DNA from: Glaciihabitans sp.
GTDB taxonomy: Bacteria > Actinomycetota > Actinomycetes > Actinomycetales > Microbacteriaceae
NCBI GenBank assembly: GCA_025464095.1
Contig: JAODMF010000013.1
Location: 1 to 64,000, forward strand
Length of the DNA: 64,000 nt
Reading direction: 5' to 3'
Under the pieces are notes generated by a model that worked only from the letters and a program-made list of their open reading frames with translations, made no database searches and was not told the origin of the DNA. The position numbers were made by a program, and so were the translations under genes. How positions within the stretch are numbered: the stretch's first letter is position 1; each line of letters starts with the position of its first letter. Shown here piece by piece: positions 9,109-16,876 of this stretch.

Positions 9109-9172
9109 ACACGAGTTGCCCACTTTCGTCGGTATCCGGGGTCGAATAGCGACAAGTGTGGGCAACTCGTGT
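9109..9172. repeat. long inverted repeat between operons
   Basis: Perfect 15-base arms ACACGAGTTGCCCAC (9109-9123) and GTGGGCAACTCGTGT (9158-9172) enclose a 34-base loop whose ends (TTTCGTCG and CGACAA) pair further. It lies upstream of the exporter gene and just past the stop of the downstream sugar permease operon, so on the minus strand it could terminate nothing but the region upstream of the permease 3' end, or act as an attenuator or repeated genomic element. There is no T tract. Confidence 0.6.
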
Positions 9173-9177
9173 AACAG

Positions 9178-10149
9178 CTAGCCCTTCGTCGAACCAGCGA
9201 GCAGGCCCCGCACGAAGAATCGCTGCAGCGAGAAGAAGACGATGAGCGGCACGAGGATCGAGATGAACGCACCGGCCGTGAGTAGGTTCCAGTCCTGACC
9301 GCGGCTACCTGTGATCTCAGCGAGCAGTTTCGTCATGGGAGCGACATTGCCGTCCGCGAATACCAGGGCCACCAGCAGGTCGTTCCAGACCCAGAGAAAC
9401 TGGAAGATGGCGAAGGATGCGATGGCCGGCATCGTCAGCGGCAGAACGATCCGGAAGAAGATCTGCCCGTGGCCGGCGCCATCCACTCGCGCGGCCTCGA
9501 TCAGTTCGCTCGGAATCTCGGAGACGAAGTTGTGCAACAGGAAGATCGCCAGGGGCAGCGCGAAGATCGAGTGCGCGATCCACACCTGCGTATACGAGCC
9601 GGAGGCGTTGAGCCCGTCAAAGAGCTGGTACCCGCCAACTCGGAGGCCACGCGAGAACAGGCTCAGCAGCGGCACCAGTGCCATCTGCAGCGGCACGATC
9701 TGCAGCGCAAACACGAAGATGAAGAGCCAGTTGCGTCCCTTGAAGTCGATCCAGGCGAAGGCGTAGGCCGCGAGACTGGCGATGACCAGCGGAAAGATGG
9801 TCGCCGGCAGCGTGATCGCGACCGAGTTGATGAACGCGCCACCGAGCGTGAGCTGGCTGTTGCCCGAATTCAGGACCTTGATGTAGTTGTCGAGGGTGAA
9901 ACCCGGGTTGGCAAAGATCGTCCACCAACCGTTTTGGTTGAGGTACTGCGGCAGCCGCAGCGACGAGATGAACAGCCCGAATGTCGGTGTCGTCCATAGG
10001 ATGGCGATGACCAGAGCCGCGATCGTTGCCCCGCGACTGGTCAGCCGCTTCTTGGTGCGCCTCGGGAGGGTATCGACGCGCTCACCCGCGGCGAGCTGCT
10101 TCTCGGTGCTCTTCGAGACGGGGAGCTTCGCTCCAACGGTGGCGCTCAT
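9178..10149 (-). CDS. carbohydrate ABC transporter permease (MalG/AglG type)
   Basis: 323 residues from ATG 10149, chosen because it overlaps the stop of the preceding permease by 4 bases (ATGA); longer in-frame extensions run into that gene. There is an N-terminal cytoplasmic segment of about 45 residues, then six membrane helices. The EAA loop that docks the ATPase reads EAARVDGAGHGQIFFRIVLP. The family imports oligosaccharides with a partner permease, a lipoprotein binding protein and an ATPase usually encoded elsewhere in actinobacteria. No ATPase gene is present in this cluster. It resembles the alpha-glucoside AglFG type, but the substrate is inferred only. Confidence 0.9.
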   Translation of the reverse strand: MSATVGAKLPVSKSTEKQLAAGERVDTLPRRTKKRLTSRGATIAALVIAILWTTPTFGLFISSLRLPQYLNQNGWWTIFANPGFTLDNYIKVLNSGNSQLTLGGAFINSVAITLPATIFPLVIASLAAYAFAWIDFKGRNWLFIFVFALQIVPLQMALVPLLSLFSRGLRVGGYQLFDGLNASGSYTQVWIAHSIFALPLAIFLLHNFVSEIPSELIEAARVDGAGHGQIFFRIVLPLTMPAIASFAIFQFLWVWNDLLVALVFADGNVAPMTKLLAEITGSRGQDWNLLTAGAFISILVPLIVFFSLQRFFVRGLLAGSTKG

Positions 10150-11279
10150 CGGATTTCCCTCTGCTTTGCGATCTGGCGTGCGTTGTAGATGACGATGGGG
10201 AGCACGAGGACGAACAGGACTACGGCCAGCGCCGACGACCGCCCGAACTCGAAGCCCTGGAACTGCGTATACATCTCGTTCGCGATGACCGACGTCTGGT
10301 TCGCACCGGCCGTCATCGTTCGAACGATGTCGAAGACTTTCAGCGAGGCGATCGAGATCGTGGTCAGAACCACGACGAGTGAGCTCCGGATGCCCGGCAG
10401 CACGACATTGGCGAACCGCTGCCATGCATTCGTGCCGTCGAGGGATGCCGCTTCCAGTTGCTCGGTCGGCACGCCCTTGATGGCTGCCGAGAGGACGACC
10501 ATCGCGAATCCGGTCTGTACCCAGATGAGTACGACGATGAGGAAGAACGTGTTCCACGGCGCAACGGCGAGGAAGTCGACCGGTTTACCGCCGAACCACA
10601 CCACGATCTGGTTGAGCAGGCCGATCTGGTCCTGGTCGGCCGGACGCGGCGCGTACACGAAGCGCCAGATGATGCTCGCCCCGACGAAGGAGATGGCCAT
10701 CGGCATGAAGACGAGGATCTTGAAGAACTTCTCGCCGCGTGACTTGTCGATGAACACCGCATAGGCGAGACCGAAAATGGTCGACAGCGTCGGAACCACG
10801 AGCACCCAGATGACCGTGTTCAGCACCGTCCGGATGCCGGTGTCCTGCGTGAACACCCAGGCGAAGTTCTCCAGCCCGACGAATCGGTTCTGTCGGCTGT
10901 TCATGAACGCCTGCACGAAGGTCTGGATCGACGGGTAGACCAGGCCGATCGCCAGCAGGAACAGCGCGGGGCTGAGGAACCCGATCAGCTGGAACAGGTA
11001 TCCGGCGCCCTGCCGTGACCGGAAGTCGAGGATGAAGAAAACCGCCCCCAGGACCAGCGCAACGATGATGGCCCACCAGACCGACCCCAGTGCCCAGAAG
11101 ATGAGCGCGGGAGCGGCGATGCAGACCACGAGTCTGGCGACGGTGAACCGGCGCCCGCTGCGTGGCGCGATCTCGAGAAAGAAGATGAGGAGCGCGACGA
11201 CGAACGCAAAGGCGATCAGGACGACGGGAACCTGCGCAAGTGGCGGAAGGAGAGCGAGCCAATTGAAGAACGCGGACAT
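10146..11279 (-). CDS. carbohydrate ABC transporter permease (MalF/AglF type)
   Basis: 377 residues. Two or three extra N-terminal helices (about residues 10-100) precede the usual MalF-type six-helix core. The EAA loop reads LEAASLDGTNAWQRFANVVLP near residue 300. It is the middle gene of the binding protein-permease-permease operon and overlaps the next permease by 4 bases. A hairpin lies between it and the binding-protein gene. Inner membrane subunit; it forms a heterodimer with the downstream permease. Confidence 0.9.
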   Translation of the reverse strand: MSAFFNWLALLPPLAQVPVVLIAFAFVVALLIFFLEIAPRSGRRFTVARLVVCIAAPALIFWALGSVWWAIIVALVLGAVFFILDFRSRQGAGYLFQLIGFLSPALFLLAIGLVYPSIQTFVQAFMNSRQNRFVGLENFAWVFTQDTGIRTVLNTVIWVLVVPTLSTIFGLAYAVFIDKSRGEKFFKILVFMPMAISFVGASIIWRFVYAPRPADQDQIGLLNQIVVWFGGKPVDFLAVAPWNTFFLIVVLIWVQTGFAMVVLSAAIKGVPTEQLEAASLDGTNAWQRFANVVLPGIRSSLVVVLTTISIASLKVFDIVRTMTAGANQTSVIANEMYTQFQGFEFGRSSALAVVLFVLVLPIVIYNARQIAKQREIR

Positions 11280-11370
11280 TGCGGGCCTTTCGAGTACAAC
11301 GGTGGACTCTGCCTGTGGGGGAACTCTATCGCCGGGGAAGCCACACCCGACAGGGGGACGTTAAGGGAAG

Positions 11371-11404
11371 GCGAGGGCCGACGCGGTGAGGCGTCGACCC
11401 TCGC
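11371..11404 (-). terminator. intercistronic hairpin after binding-protein gene
   Basis: Arms GCGAGGGCCGACGC (11371-11384) and GCGTCGACCCTCGC (11391-11404) pair with one mismatch and a 6-base loop, 15 bases after the stop of the binding-protein gene on the minus strand. There is no U tract. In sugar-import operons such a hairpin commonly lets the binding protein be made in excess by stabilising or partly terminating the message; that use here is inference. Confidence 0.6.
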
Positions 11405-11418
11405 TGTACTTCGAGGAA

Positions 11419-12759
11419 CTAGTTAGACGGCCACGACTTGTCGATGGTCGACAACACGTCGTCCGTCGAGGTGCCGTTGATCCAGTCGACCATGCCCTTC
11501 CAGAAGGAACCGGATCCCACAACTCCGGGCATCAGGTCTGATGCGTCGAAGCGGAACGTGGTCTTCGGGTCCTGCAGGATCTTGATGGACTGCTGCAGGA
11601 TGGGGCTGGATGCGCTGGCCGGGTCGAGCCCGTTGTTCGCGGAGATGACACCGCCAAGCTTCACCCGGCTGTTAGCCCACTCGGGGCTGGACAGGTACTG
11701 CTGAACCTTGATGGTGTCGGCGTCGTTCGAGAACGCGGCGACGATCTCGCCACCACCGGTGACAGCAGCACCATCGCCGGCGGCGATCGGAGGCGTCAGG
11801 AAGGCCCAGATGTTCTTGTCCGGACCAACCGTGGTGTTGCCATTCTTCGGGTCGGTGAGGAACCCGTCGAAGAACGACGCCTGGTGGGTCAGGGCGCAGT
11901 CACCCTTGCCGAGAACACGAGCGACGTCACCGAACGGGGTGGAGTTGATCGACTTGACGTCGCCCAGTCCCGCGTTGACGTAGTTCGGGTCCTTCAGGAT
12001 GGTGCCGACGGTGTCGACAGCCTTCTTGATGGCCGGGTCGGTGAACGGAATCTTGTGCGAGACCCACTTGTCGTAGGTCGCGGCACCCGCCTGGCGAAGA
12101 ACGAGGTCTTCTACCCAGTCGGTTCCGGGCCACCCGGTTGCGGCATCCGAACCGAATCCGGCACACCAGGGTGCTTTTCCGGTCTTCTGCTGGATGGTCT
12201 TGGTGAGCGTCATCAGTTCGTCAAAAGTCGTCGGAACGGTAACGCCCCACTCCTTGAACTTTGCCGGCGAGTACCAGATAAAGCCCTTGACGGATGCCAT
12301 CAGCGGTGCGCCGTACAGCGTGCCGCCGACCGTGGCGTACTTCGCCCAGTCCTTCGACCAGTACTTCGACACGTTCGCGCTGACCGCGGCCGGAGCCGGC
12401 TGGATGAGGTCGCGAGATGCGAGGTCGGCCATCAGGCCCGGCTGCGGGAAGATCGCGAGGTCAGGTGCGTTTCCGCCCTGGGCACGAACGCTGATCTGCG
12501 CCTCGAATTCCTTGCTGGATTCGTACTTGATGTCGATCTTGTTGGCCGTCTCCCAGGCCGCCCACGACTTGTTGAGCAGGTCAGCCTCGGTGTCGGCGAT
12601 CGTGCCGTAGACCGTGACGACGCCATCAGCCTTGCCGGCGTCACCGGGACCGGCGGCGGCTCCGCCACCACCTCCTGATGAACATCCCGCGAGCGCGAGG
12701 CCCGCGATGGCCAGAACGGCCATGGGGGCGGTGAACCGACGATGCAGAGTGGAACTCAT
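11419..12759 (-). CDS. carbohydrate ABC transporter substrate-binding lipoprotein
   Basis: 446 residues from ATG 12759, selected because AGGAGGAG stands 7 bases upstream and the signal peptide starts here; the longer frame to 12909 lacks these. The lipobox LALAGCSS places the lipidated cysteine at about residue 26, followed by a Gly-rich linker. The mature part is a family 1 extracellular solute-binding protein (VTVYGTIADTEADLLNKSW near its start), anchored outside the membrane. It is first in the operon and divergent from a LacI regulator, with two palindromes in the intergenic region. An AglE-like alpha-glucoside role is possible but unproven. Confidence 0.92.
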   Translation of the reverse strand: MSSTLHRRFTAPMAVLAIAGLALAGCSSGGGGGAAAGPGDAGKADGVVTVYGTIADTEADLLNKSWAAWETANKIDIKYESSKEFEAQISVRAQGGNAPDLAIFPQPGLMADLASRDLIQPAPAAVSANVSKYWSKDWAKYATVGGTLYGAPLMASVKGFIWYSPAKFKEWGVTVPTTFDELMTLTKTIQQKTGKAPWCAGFGSDAATGWPGTDWVEDLVLRQAGAATYDKWVSHKIPFTDPAIKKAVDTVGTILKDPNYVNAGLGDVKSINSTPFGDVARVLGKGDCALTHQASFFDGFLTDPKNGNTTVGPDKNIWAFLTPPIAAGDGAAVTGGGEIVAAFSNDADTIKVQQYLSSPEWANSRVKLGGVISANNGLDPASASSPILQQSIKILQDPKTTFRFDASDLMPGVVGSGSFWKGMVDWINGTSTDDVLSTIDKSWPSN

Positions 12760-12906
12760 ACAACTCCTCCTCATTGAGGTTTTGGGCCGCGCGGGTAGGA
12801 ACCAACGCGGGTGCTGATTGCAGTGCAGGTGCAGGTCTCGATGCCATGGCAGTGCGATGAGGAACCGATTCCACGTCACAAGGTAGGCCACAAGTCCGAC
12901 CCAATG

Positions 12907-12916
12907 CAAGCGCTTG
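12907..12916. promoter_or_regulatory. LacI-type half-operator palindrome CAAGCGCTTG
   Basis: A perfect 10-base palindrome with a central CG, in the divergent region between the sugar-binding-protein gene and its lacI-type regulator, 148 bases upstream of the binding-protein start. LacI/GalR members recognise such CG-centred sites. It is a candidate operator; no experiment supports it. Confidence 0.5.
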
Positions 12917-13002
12917 ATGTGAACGGTTATCTAACGATCTATTGGTTCGACGGGCACGCGGCGCCACATCCGGCCCCGGCGTGGTCACGCTCCCACAGCA
13001 AC

Positions 13003-13024
13003 TTTGTGGAACCGGTCCCACAAA
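13003..13024. promoter_or_regulatory. 22-bp near-perfect palindromic operator upstream of lacI gene
   Basis: Arms TTTGTGG and CCACAAA surround a core AACCGGTC with central CG; only one base pair of 11 breaks symmetry. It ends 59 bases before the GTG start of the regulator at 13084. Size, symmetry and the CG centre match LacI/GalR operators, so autoregulation of the regulator and control of the transporter are likely. Confidence 0.65.
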
Positions 13025-13083
13025 CCGCGCATTCTCGCTATGCTGTGCACCGCACGCCGCATTGACCGAAGGAGACCAACGCC

Positions 13084-14100
13084 GTGAGCGCTCTCGCCGA
13101 CGTGGCCCGGCTCGCCGGGGTGTCGAAATCCACGGCATCTCGTGCGCTCTCCGGCGGCGGATACGTGTCGGAGGACACCCGCGAGAAGGTGTCGGCTGCG
13201 GCATCCAGTCTCGGTTACGTCGTGTCATCTGCCGCCGCCAGCCTTGTCACCGGGCGCACGCTGAACGTGGGCGTCATCATCCCGTTCATCAATCGCTGGT
13301 TCTTCGGCGAGGTTCTCGAGGGAATCGAATCGAGCCTCACCGGCGCCGGCTACGACCTGACGCTCTACCGGGTCAGCGACGATCCCGAACAGCGCCGACG
13401 GGTATTCGACTATTTCCTCGTGCGCAAACGAGTGGATGCCGTGATCGCCGTTGGAATCGAACTGACAGCCCAGGAGATCCTGCTGTTGCGATCGCTCGGC
13501 AAGCCCATCGTCGGGCTCGGCGGTCGCATCGAGGGCATCCCAACGCTCAGCATCGACGATGTCGAGGCGGCCCGCGTCGCCACGGCGCACCTGCTGAGCC
13601 TCGGCCACACCCGCATCATGCATCTCGGCGGCGACCAGCATGAGCAGATGGACTTTCGCGTGCACGCGCAGCGGCTCAGCGGTTTCGAGCAGGCGATGCA
13701 GGACGCGGGACGGGGCATCGCAGACGTCCGCGCGGTGCCGTTCTCCATTCCCGGCGGCTACGCAACCGCGCTGCGCATTCTCGCCGACCCCAGGACGCGG
13801 CCGACTGCCATCGTGGCCGGCTGCGACGAGATCGCGATCGGGGTGATCCTCGCCGCGCGCCAGCTGGGCATCCAGGTGCCCACCCAGCTGTCGGTCATCG
13901 GGATAGACGACCACTACCTCGCGGAGATGTTCGCACTGACGACTCTCAGCCAGGCACCGGAGGCACAGGGTCGGATGGCCGTCGACCTGTTGATGAATGA
14001 GCTCAGGCAACCGTCACGCCCGGAATCGGTCGAACGCATCACGGTGCCCGTACGCCTGCGGGTTCGAAGCAGCACGACCGCACCGGCCCGCCCGGTGTGA
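13084..14100 (+). CDS. LacI-family transcriptional regulator
   Basis: 338 residues from GTG 13084, preceded by GAAGGAGA. The N-terminal helix-turn-helix reads ALADVARLAGVSKSTASRAL, followed by the hinge and a periplasmic-binding-like sensor domain starting VGVIIPFINRWFFGEVLEGI near residue 60. It sits divergent to the sugar transporter operon and probably represses it until a sugar ligand binds. Two palindromes in the shared promoter region are the likely binding sites. A perfect terminator hairpin follows the stop. Confidence 0.93.
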   Translation: MSALADVARLAGVSKSTASRALSGGGYVSEDTREKVSAAASSLGYVVSSAAASLVTGRTLNVGVIIPFINRWFFGEVLEGIESSLTGAGYDLTLYRVSDDPEQRRRVFDYFLVRKRVDAVIAVGIELTAQEILLLRSLGKPIVGLGGRIEGIPTLSIDDVEAARVATAHLLSLGHTRIMHLGGDQHEQMDFRVHAQRLSGFEQAMQDAGRGIADVRAVPFSIPGGYATALRILADPRTRPTAIVAGCDEIAIGVILAARQLGIQVPTQLSVIGIDDHYLAEMFALTTLSQAPEAQGRMAVDLLMNELRQPSRPESVERITVPVRLRVRSSTTAPARPV

Positions 14101-14122
14101 GCAGTTCATCCGAAACAGGGAA

Positions 14123-14160
14123 CGGGCGTGTGGGTTCGCGTTGATTCGCCCACACGCCCG
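14123..14160 (+). terminator. terminator after lacI-type gene
   Basis: Perfect 12-base arms CGGGCGTGTGGG (14123-14134) and CCCACACGCCCG (14149-14160) with a 14-base loop, 22 bases after the regulator stop. No clear T tract, as is usual in high-GC actinobacteria. Confidence 0.75.
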
Positions 14161-14224
14161 ATCTCATCTGGGTGTGCATTGTGCTGCAATGTGAAGGAGC
14201 GGCACGCGTTCCCAGGCAAAAAAT

Positions 14225-14597
14225 CGTTCGCGGGTGAGCTAGACAGAGGGTAAGACCGTCTAGTTCTACGGGATAAATTCGCTGGGGGGAGCGATGAACT
14301 CAATCGGGGGTACGGCGTTCCGCCTGAGGGGGGTCGAATGCGGAACGTCCTCATTATGGTGGACAAGAACTCACGATCGCAACTACCCTGTGGAAACATA
14401 TTGACACTGGGAAAGTCGATGAGAACGCATAAGATATCCAAAACACCTGAGGCCCCCGAGTCTCAGGTGGATGTGCACCCGAGCACATGCGCATTCCCCG
14501 CGGAATGCCCCTGCGCCTGGGTGGTTTGCCGCCGGGCCGCCCGGTAGTTGATGCTGGAATCCGGACCTGATCCCGGAATCCAGCGACGGTGGCACAG
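14225..14597 (+). other. possible small transcript or short ORF(s) ahead of a strong terminator
   Basis: This stretch has no conventional gene but is not featureless. It is AT-richer than its surroundings, contains a CTAGAC/GTCTAG hairpin near 14238-14262, a short ORF 14338-14547 (69 codons, preceded by GAGGGGGG) with a nested start at 14419 whose C-terminal part has four cysteines (TCAFPAECPCAWVVC), and an inverted repeat GCTGGAATCCGG/CCGGAATCCAGC at 14553-14584 with one mismatch. It ends in a perfect plus-strand terminator. A structured small RNA, a short peptide gene, or decayed sequence are all possible; I do not recognise a homologue. Confidence 0.3.
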
Positions 14598-14640
14598 AAG
14601 CGGGGCATGGCGAGTGGTTACGACATGCCCCGCTTCGCTT
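14598..14640 (+). terminator. terminator of the unassigned 14.2-14.6 kb unit
   Basis: Perfect 12-base arms AAGCGGGGCATG (14598-14609) and CATGCCCCGCTT (14624-14635), followed by CGCTTT. The lacI-type gene already has its own terminator 460 bases upstream, so this one implies another transcript between them. It could also work for minus-strand read-through from rplL, though rplL has a separate hairpin. Confidence 0.65.
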
Positions 14641-14662
14641 TAACTTTCAGTCCCGAACACGC

Positions 14663-14696
14663 AAAAGGCGCCACCCCCTGAGGGGCGGCGCCTTTT
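14663..14696 (-). terminator. rplJ-rplL operon terminator
   Basis: On the minus strand AAAAGGCGCCGCCCC pairs with GGGGTGGCGCCTTTT around a short loop, 15 bases after the rplL stop, ending in a T run. It is symmetrical and may serve both strands. Confidence 0.85.
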
Positions 14697-14710
14697 GTGG
14701 TGAAAATGAA

Positions 14711-15097
14711 CTACTTGAGCGTGACGGTGGCGCCAGCCTCTTCGAGCTGAGCCTTCGCCTTGTCAGCGACATCCTTCGTGACACCCTCGAGCACAACGCC
14801 CGGAGCGCCATCAACGACTGCCTTCGCCTCACCGAGACCGAGGCTCGTGAGTGCGCGCACCTCCTTGATGACCTGGATCTTCTTCTCGCCAGCGGCCTCG
14901 AGAACGACGTCGAATGCCGTCTTCTCCTCGACCTCTTCGGCCGGAGCAGCAGCTCCGCCACCGGCAGCGGCAACGGCGACAGGAGCCGCAGCGGTGACCT
15001 CGAAGGTCTCCTCGAATGCCTTGACGAACTCGCTGAGCTCAATGAGCGTGAGCTCCTTGAACGCGTCCAGCAGCTGGTCAGTAGTCAGCTTTGCCAT
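14711..15097 (-). CDS. rplL: 50S ribosomal protein L7/L12
   Basis: 128 residues, normal for L7/L12. The N-terminal dimerisation domain ([16 protein letters not shown]), an Ala/Gly/Pro-rich hinge near residues 38-55 and the C-terminal factor-binding domain ending [11 protein letters not shown] are all present. It forms the ribosomal stalk with L10. An AAAGGAGAA site precedes ATG 15097. It follows rplJ by 72 bases in the same operon. Confidence 0.97.
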   Translation of the reverse strand: MAKLTTDQLLDAFKELTLIELSEFVKAFEETFEVTAAAPVAVAAAGGGAAAPAEEVEEKTAFDVVLEAAGEKKIQVIKEVRALTSLGLGEAKAVVDGAPGVVLEGVTKDVADKAKAQLEEAGATVTLK

Positions 15098-15169
15098 GAT
15101 GTTCTCCTTTTGTTCCTGTGTTCTGTACCCGAGCCGGGGGAGCCGACCGGGAGACGTGCGTGGTCCTGG

Positions 15170-15685
15170 TTAGGACGCGGATTCCTGCTTCTCGCGCAGC
15201 GCGTCAACCGTGCGAACGGCCTTCGACAGCGGTGCGTTGAACAGGTAGGCAGCACCGAACAGCGACTGCTTGAAGGCGCCCGCCAGCTTGGCCAGCAGCA
15301 CCTCCCGGCTTTCGAGATCGGCGAGCTTGTTGACCTCTGTCGCGGTCAGGGCGTTACCGTCGAAGTAACCACCCTTCACAACGAGCAGAGGGTTTGCCTT
15401 GGCAAAGTCACGCAAAGCCTTAGCCACGGTGACGGTGTCTCCGTGAACGAAAGCGATCGCTGAGGGTCCGGCAAGCTCGTCATCGAACGAGCTGATGCCT
15501 GCCTCATTGGCCGCAATCTTGGTGAGCGTGTTCTTCACCACGGCGTACGTCGCGTCTGCACTGATCGACTGCCGCAGCGACTTGAGCTGGGCAACAGTGA
15601 GTCCGCGGTACTCGGTCAGCACAACGGCATTCGAGGTACGGAACTTGTCCGTAAGCTCGGCAACCGACGCTTCCTTGTTCGCCAT
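15170..15685 (-). CDS. rplJ: 50S ribosomal protein L10
   Basis: 171 residues from ATG 15685, which has AAGGAG 4 bases upstream; longer in-frame extension into the leader is not real. Sequence features of L10 include [20 protein letters not shown] near the start and a C-terminal helix that recruits L7/L12. In most bacteria L10-L12 binds its own mRNA leader to regulate translation, and a structured leader is visible upstream. Confidence 0.96.
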   Translation of the reverse strand: MANKEASVAELTDKFRTSNAVVLTEYRGLTVAQLKSLRQSISADATYAVVKNTLTKIAANEAGISSFDDELAGPSAIAFVHGDTVTVAKALRDFAKANPLLVVKGGYFDGNALTATEVNKLADLESREVLLAKLAGAFKQSLFGAAYLFNAPLSKAVRTVDALREKQESAS

Positions 15686-15694
15686 GGCACTCCT

Positions 15695-15850
15695 TATTAG
15701 TTGGGTAGATCTACCTAAACCGCCGGAGTGCTTGTCGTTCGATGCCACCGCGTTTCACAAACACGGGGTCTTAACAACAAAAGCTCCGGCGCAAGCGCAC
15801 GGAGCTTCATCCATTTGTATGGATGCTTCTTCACACACCTGCGCGGGCCG
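15695..15850 (-). promoter_or_regulatory. probable L10 (rplJ) mRNA leader
   Basis: About 150 bases upstream of rplJ carry nested hairpins on the minus strand: AAGCTCCG/CGGAGCTT at about 15780-15810 and CATCCA/TGGATG at about 15811-15828, followed by unpaired sequence and a TAGGTAGATCTACC palindrome near 15703-15714. Position and hairpins fit the L10 leader, where the L10-L12 complex binds to limit its own synthesis. I have not checked it against a covariance model. Confidence 0.5.
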
Positions 15851-15986
15851 GGGACGTCACTTTCGATCGGTTCCACCTTCGTTTGCCGCGTCCACTTTCG
15901 CGGGCACGGCAAAGACCAGCGGTCTTTGGCTCCGTACAGAGTACGTGACCGATGCCGCGTGGCGCAAACCGGACTGACGCGCCCCG

Positions 15987-16832
15987 CTACTGCGAGTCGC
16001 GCCAGGAGTGCTGCGGGTCGTAGCCGAGCAGCCGACGGGCCTTGTCGATCGACAGCAGTGTCTGGGTTCCCGGCACCTGGCGCTTCACTTCGACGTTCGG
16101 AAACTCCTCGGCGACCAACTCGGCGCTGGAACGCTCCATGATGGTGTCTGCCGCGGCGATGATGAAGGTATCGAAGCCGGGGAGCTTCTTCTCGAGCGCC
16201 TTCTGTACGGCCTGGGCGCCATCCCGGGTGTCGATGTAGCCCCAGAGGTTCCAGCGGCGCAGCTTGGCGTCGGACTGGTAGCCGGGAGCGCTCTTGTAGT
16301 CCTCGGTGTCGAGCACGTTCGAGAAGCGCAGCGCCGTGATGCTCAGTTCGGGATCCCAGCGCACGAGCTTCTGCGCGAGTTCCTCTTCGAGGTGCTTGAC
16401 GACCGAGTACATCGACTCCGGGCGCGACGGATAGTCCTCGTCGATCGGCACATAGGGAGGGTCGATGTCGAAGGGGATGCCGAGCAGGGTCTCGCTCGAC
16501 GCGTAGACGATCGTCTTGATGCCGGCTCGACGCGCCCCCTGGAAGACGTTGAAGGTCGCGCTGATGTTGTTATGGAACGTGGCCGAGTCCGGCAGGATGC
16601 CCGGCGCGGGAATCGCGGCGAGATGCACTACGGCATCCAGTTTCGAGTACCGGTCATCGAGCGAGGCAAGGACGTCGGCGGTCTGGCCGTAGTCGGTCAG
16701 GTCCACTTTGGTGAATCCGCGTTCCCGCGCGCCCACCGTGTCGAGCACTTGAACGTCGTGGCCTGCGGCCGTGAGAGTGGAGACGACTTCGCGGCCGAGC
16801 TTTCCGTTGCCGCCGGTTACTGCAATGCGCAT
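15987..16832 (-). CDS. NAD-dependent epimerase/dehydratase family protein
   Basis: 281 residues. Extended short-chain dehydrogenase: cofactor loop TGGNGKLG at residues 6-13, conserved HLAAIPAPG near 70-78, and the catalytic pair in MYSVVKHLEE (Y142, K146). Many relatives act on nucleotide sugars or uronic acids, but the substrate cannot be read from the sequence. It stands alone between the rplJ leader and the TrcS-like kinase; the 40-base gap to the kinase gene could allow coexpression. Confidence 0.85.
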   Translation of the reverse strand: MRIAVTGGNGKLGREVVSTLTAAGHDVQVLDTVGARERGFTKVDLTDYGQTADVLASLDDRYSKLDAVVHLAAIPAPGILPDSATFHNNISATFNVFQGARRAGIKTIVYASSETLLGIPFDIDPPYVPIDEDYPSRPESMYSVVKHLEEELAQKLVRWDPELSITALRFSNVLDTEDYKSAPGYQSDAKLRRWNLWGYIDTRDGAQAVQKALEKKLPGFDTFIIAAADTIMERSSAELVAEEFPNVEVKRQVPGTQTLLSIDKARRLLGYDPQHSWRDSQ

Positions 16833-16876
16833 GTGTGTTCCTTTTGTATCGAGGGTTTCCAGTCTGCCAGTACCTC

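Noticed and set aside
14106-14441. 111-codon minus-strand ORF
   Set aside because: Crosses the lacI terminator and has no ribosome site or recognisable sequence.
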